Assembly: GCA_902767055.1 (NCBI GenBank)
Contig: CACXFX010000139.1
Coordinates: forward strand, 1-6,892
Origin: an uncultured Pseudomonadota bacterium
GTDB lineage: Bacteria > Pseudomonadota > Alphaproteobacteria > RF32 > CAG-239
DNA length: 6,892 nt
Direction of reading: 5' to 3'
Part shown: positions 5,631 through 6,892 of the stretch, piece by piece
Layout of the letters: every line of letters begins with the position of its first letter
Numbering within the stretch: the first letter of the stretch is position 1
Program-made: the position numbers and the translations under genes
The notes under the pieces: generated by a model
Told to the model about the DNA's origin: nothing
Seen by the model: the letters and a program-made list of their open reading frames with translations, nothing else
Database searches by the model: none

Positions 5631-6892
5631 TCATTCAAATTCAAAAGACATTAAACCGATGCTCATTGTCTCAATAAACGGGTCATCAGCCAAAAATTCC
5701 ATTGCCAAACGATTGTCCTTAAAATATTCTTTTTTAATGCGGATTTGTTTGACAATCGGCTGTTTATCTTTTGCACTCAAATCCCACTCGTCAAGCAAAA
5801 ACCCGTTGGCAAAAACTCTGATATGACGCTCGTGCTTATTGTTGAGCATTGCCTTAAAACGCACTTTCATTGTCACATCGGCCGCTTGTTCAAAAGGCAA
5901 ACGAAATGAAATATCATTTAAGTAAACCGCATCTATAATCGTGTTTGAATATGTGGTATAAGACTCGATTGTTTCCAAATCATCGACCAAAACGCCAAAT
6001 GCCGGATAAGGTTTATAAGTCGGCGTGATTGCAGCTTTTAACTCTTCAAATCCTTCATAAACATGTGACGCTTTTGAAAATTCCGTTTCAAGCGCATGCC
6101 CCATCACCTCAAAAAGAGTCGGCGTATCTTCAAATAACGACCGCCCAAGGCCGAATCTCCCGTCCTTAAACTCAACCCCGATGGCATTTAAAATTGTCGG
6201 CGCAATATCAAGCGTTGTAAAAGCCTTATGATGTTTCGGCATTTTTTTTGTTGCCGGATTTAAGATAAAATTGACGATTTTCCGATCTTTGTGGTTCGGA
6301 TACATACGATTTTTCCCCGTATACGGATGGTCGGATAAAACAACAACCGTTGTATTATCATAAAAAGGCTGAACTTTAATCCAGTCCAAAAATTGTTCAA
6401 CCAATTGATCCGTGCATGAAATAACCGCCTTAATATCATCACTTTTTCCCGTGCATTTTTGATCAAGATAAATATCGGGCGTATGCGTATCAAGCGTTAT
6501 CATTGCAAGCAAAAACGGCTCGTCTTTTTGCGAAATTTCGTTTAACTTTAATTTAGCCATTTCAAAAAGCACACTGTCGCGATAACCTGAAAAAGCCCCC
6601 ATATTTTTATCTATTGGAATATGGTATTTTTTTTCAAGCTCAACTTTGCCTTGTGCACTGTCAAATCCGTGCTGGCTCATAAACAACCCCGTCCGCGCAA
6701 ACTTAATACTTGCCCCTTTCATAAAATAAGTACGATAACCGTTCTGCCTTAAAATTTGAGGATAACACACCGCCCCGCTTAAAAAATTTTGATAACCGAG
6801 TGCACTGTGAAAAATATTGTTGCGATAAGCAATCGCGCACATACTTTCAACCATCGCGGCAATTGTATAATCCTGATGTTTGATTTGATAAA
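5631..6892 (-). CDS. OpgB/MdoB-like phosphoglycerol transferase (LtaS/sulfatase fold), N-terminus beyond the right edge
   Basis: The C-terminal part of a membrane-anchored transferase of the alkaline-phosphatase/LTA-synthase superfamily. The closest pattern I know is E. coli OpgB (MdoB), which transfers phosphoglycerol from phosphatidylglycerol to periplasmic glucans. The frame is open past the edge, and the ATG at 6854 is internal: just before it is DYTIAA, whose Thr (codon 6866-6864) corresponds to the nucleophile in OpgB's TIAGMVASQCG. Other OpgB-like blocks in order: TYFMKGASIKFA, SQHGFD, TLDTHTPD (metal/substrate-pocket His), the VVVLSDH metal pair (codons 6332-6327), a TILNAIG segment and FGLGRSLFED. 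The last 130 or so residues are a beta-rich region (DVTMKVRFKAML, RHIRVFANGF, MSIGLMSFEFE) that also resembles the OpgB C-terminus. The usual N-terminal membrane helices and first metal ligand lie outside the window. It precedes alaS on the same strand. The superfamily is firm; the OpgB assignment is good but from memory, and the actual acceptor is unknown. Confidence 0.88.
   Translation of the reverse strand, partial: YQIKHQDYTIAAMVESMCAIAYRNNIFHSALGYQNFLSGAVCYPQILRQNGYRTYFMKGASIKFARTGLFMSQHGFDSAQGKVELEKKYHIPIDKNMGAFSGYRDSVLFEMAKLKLNEISQKDEPFLLAMITLDTHTPDIYLDQKCTGKSDDIKAVISCTDQLVEQFLDWIKVQPFYDNTTVVVLSDHPYTGKNRMYPNHKDRKIVNFILNPATKKMPKHHKAFTTLDIAPTILNAIGVEFKDGRFGLGRSLFEDTPTLFEVMGHALETEFSKASHVYEGFEELKAAITPTYKPYPAFGVLVDDLETIESYTTYSNTIIDAVYLNDISFRLPFEQAADVTMKVRFKAMLNNKHERHIRVFANGFLLDEWDLSAKDKQPIVKQIRIKKEYFKDNRLAMEFLADDPFIETMSIGLMSFEFE

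Noticed and set aside
6260..6493. 77-codon alternate-frame ORF inside the OpgB-like gene
   Set aside because: It overlaps the conserved DTHTPD to SDH region of the transferase in another frame and has no independent support.

Overview
The window reads as ordinary chromosomal DNA of a moderately AT-rich Gram-negative bacterium, roughly 40% GC by eye. The alanyl-tRNA synthetase, the secreted YgiW/YdeI-type OB-fold protein and the OpgB/MdoB-like periplasmic phosphoglycerol transferase all point to Proteobacteria. The AlaRS text looks alphaproteobacterial, perhaps from an uncultured host-associated lineage; that last step is inference and no phylogeny was run.

Layout from left to right. At 3-1661 (+) lies the 3' part, or possibly all, of a gene for an unrecognised protein with hydrophobic N-terminal segments, a long soluble region and a disordered-looking tail. 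It ends at a strong bidirectional terminator (1688-1713), shared with the convergent gene at 1732-2112 (-), which encodes a small exported YgiW/YdeI-family OB-fold protein that starts with TTG. That gene is divergent from an HdeD-family (DUF308) six-helix membrane protein at 2260-2823 (+), and the two share a 147-bp intergenic region with a good promoter for the leftward gene. The HdeD gene converges on alaS, and a perfect 15-bp hairpin (2853-2889) lies between them. alaS (2897-5527, -) is complete at 876 codons and has a recognisable sigma70-type promoter. Upstream of it on the same strand, 5631-6892 carries the C-terminal two-thirds or so of an OpgB/MdoB-like phosphoglycerol transferase, cut by the right edge just before its presumed catalytic threonine.

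Functionally this is a mix of housekeeping (alaS) and envelope or stress functions (YgiW-like, HdeD-like, OpgB-like, perhaps the N-terminally hydrophobic protein). Apart from the divergent stress pair, nothing shows the genes working as one system. I see no tRNA or rRNA, CRISPR array, insertion sequence, integrase, attachment site or origin. There is no gene-free stretch above 300 bases; the longest gap is 2113-2259. I found no convincing undescribed system. The best candidates for novelty are the unrecognised left-hand protein and some unusual substitutions in the AlaRS catalytic core.
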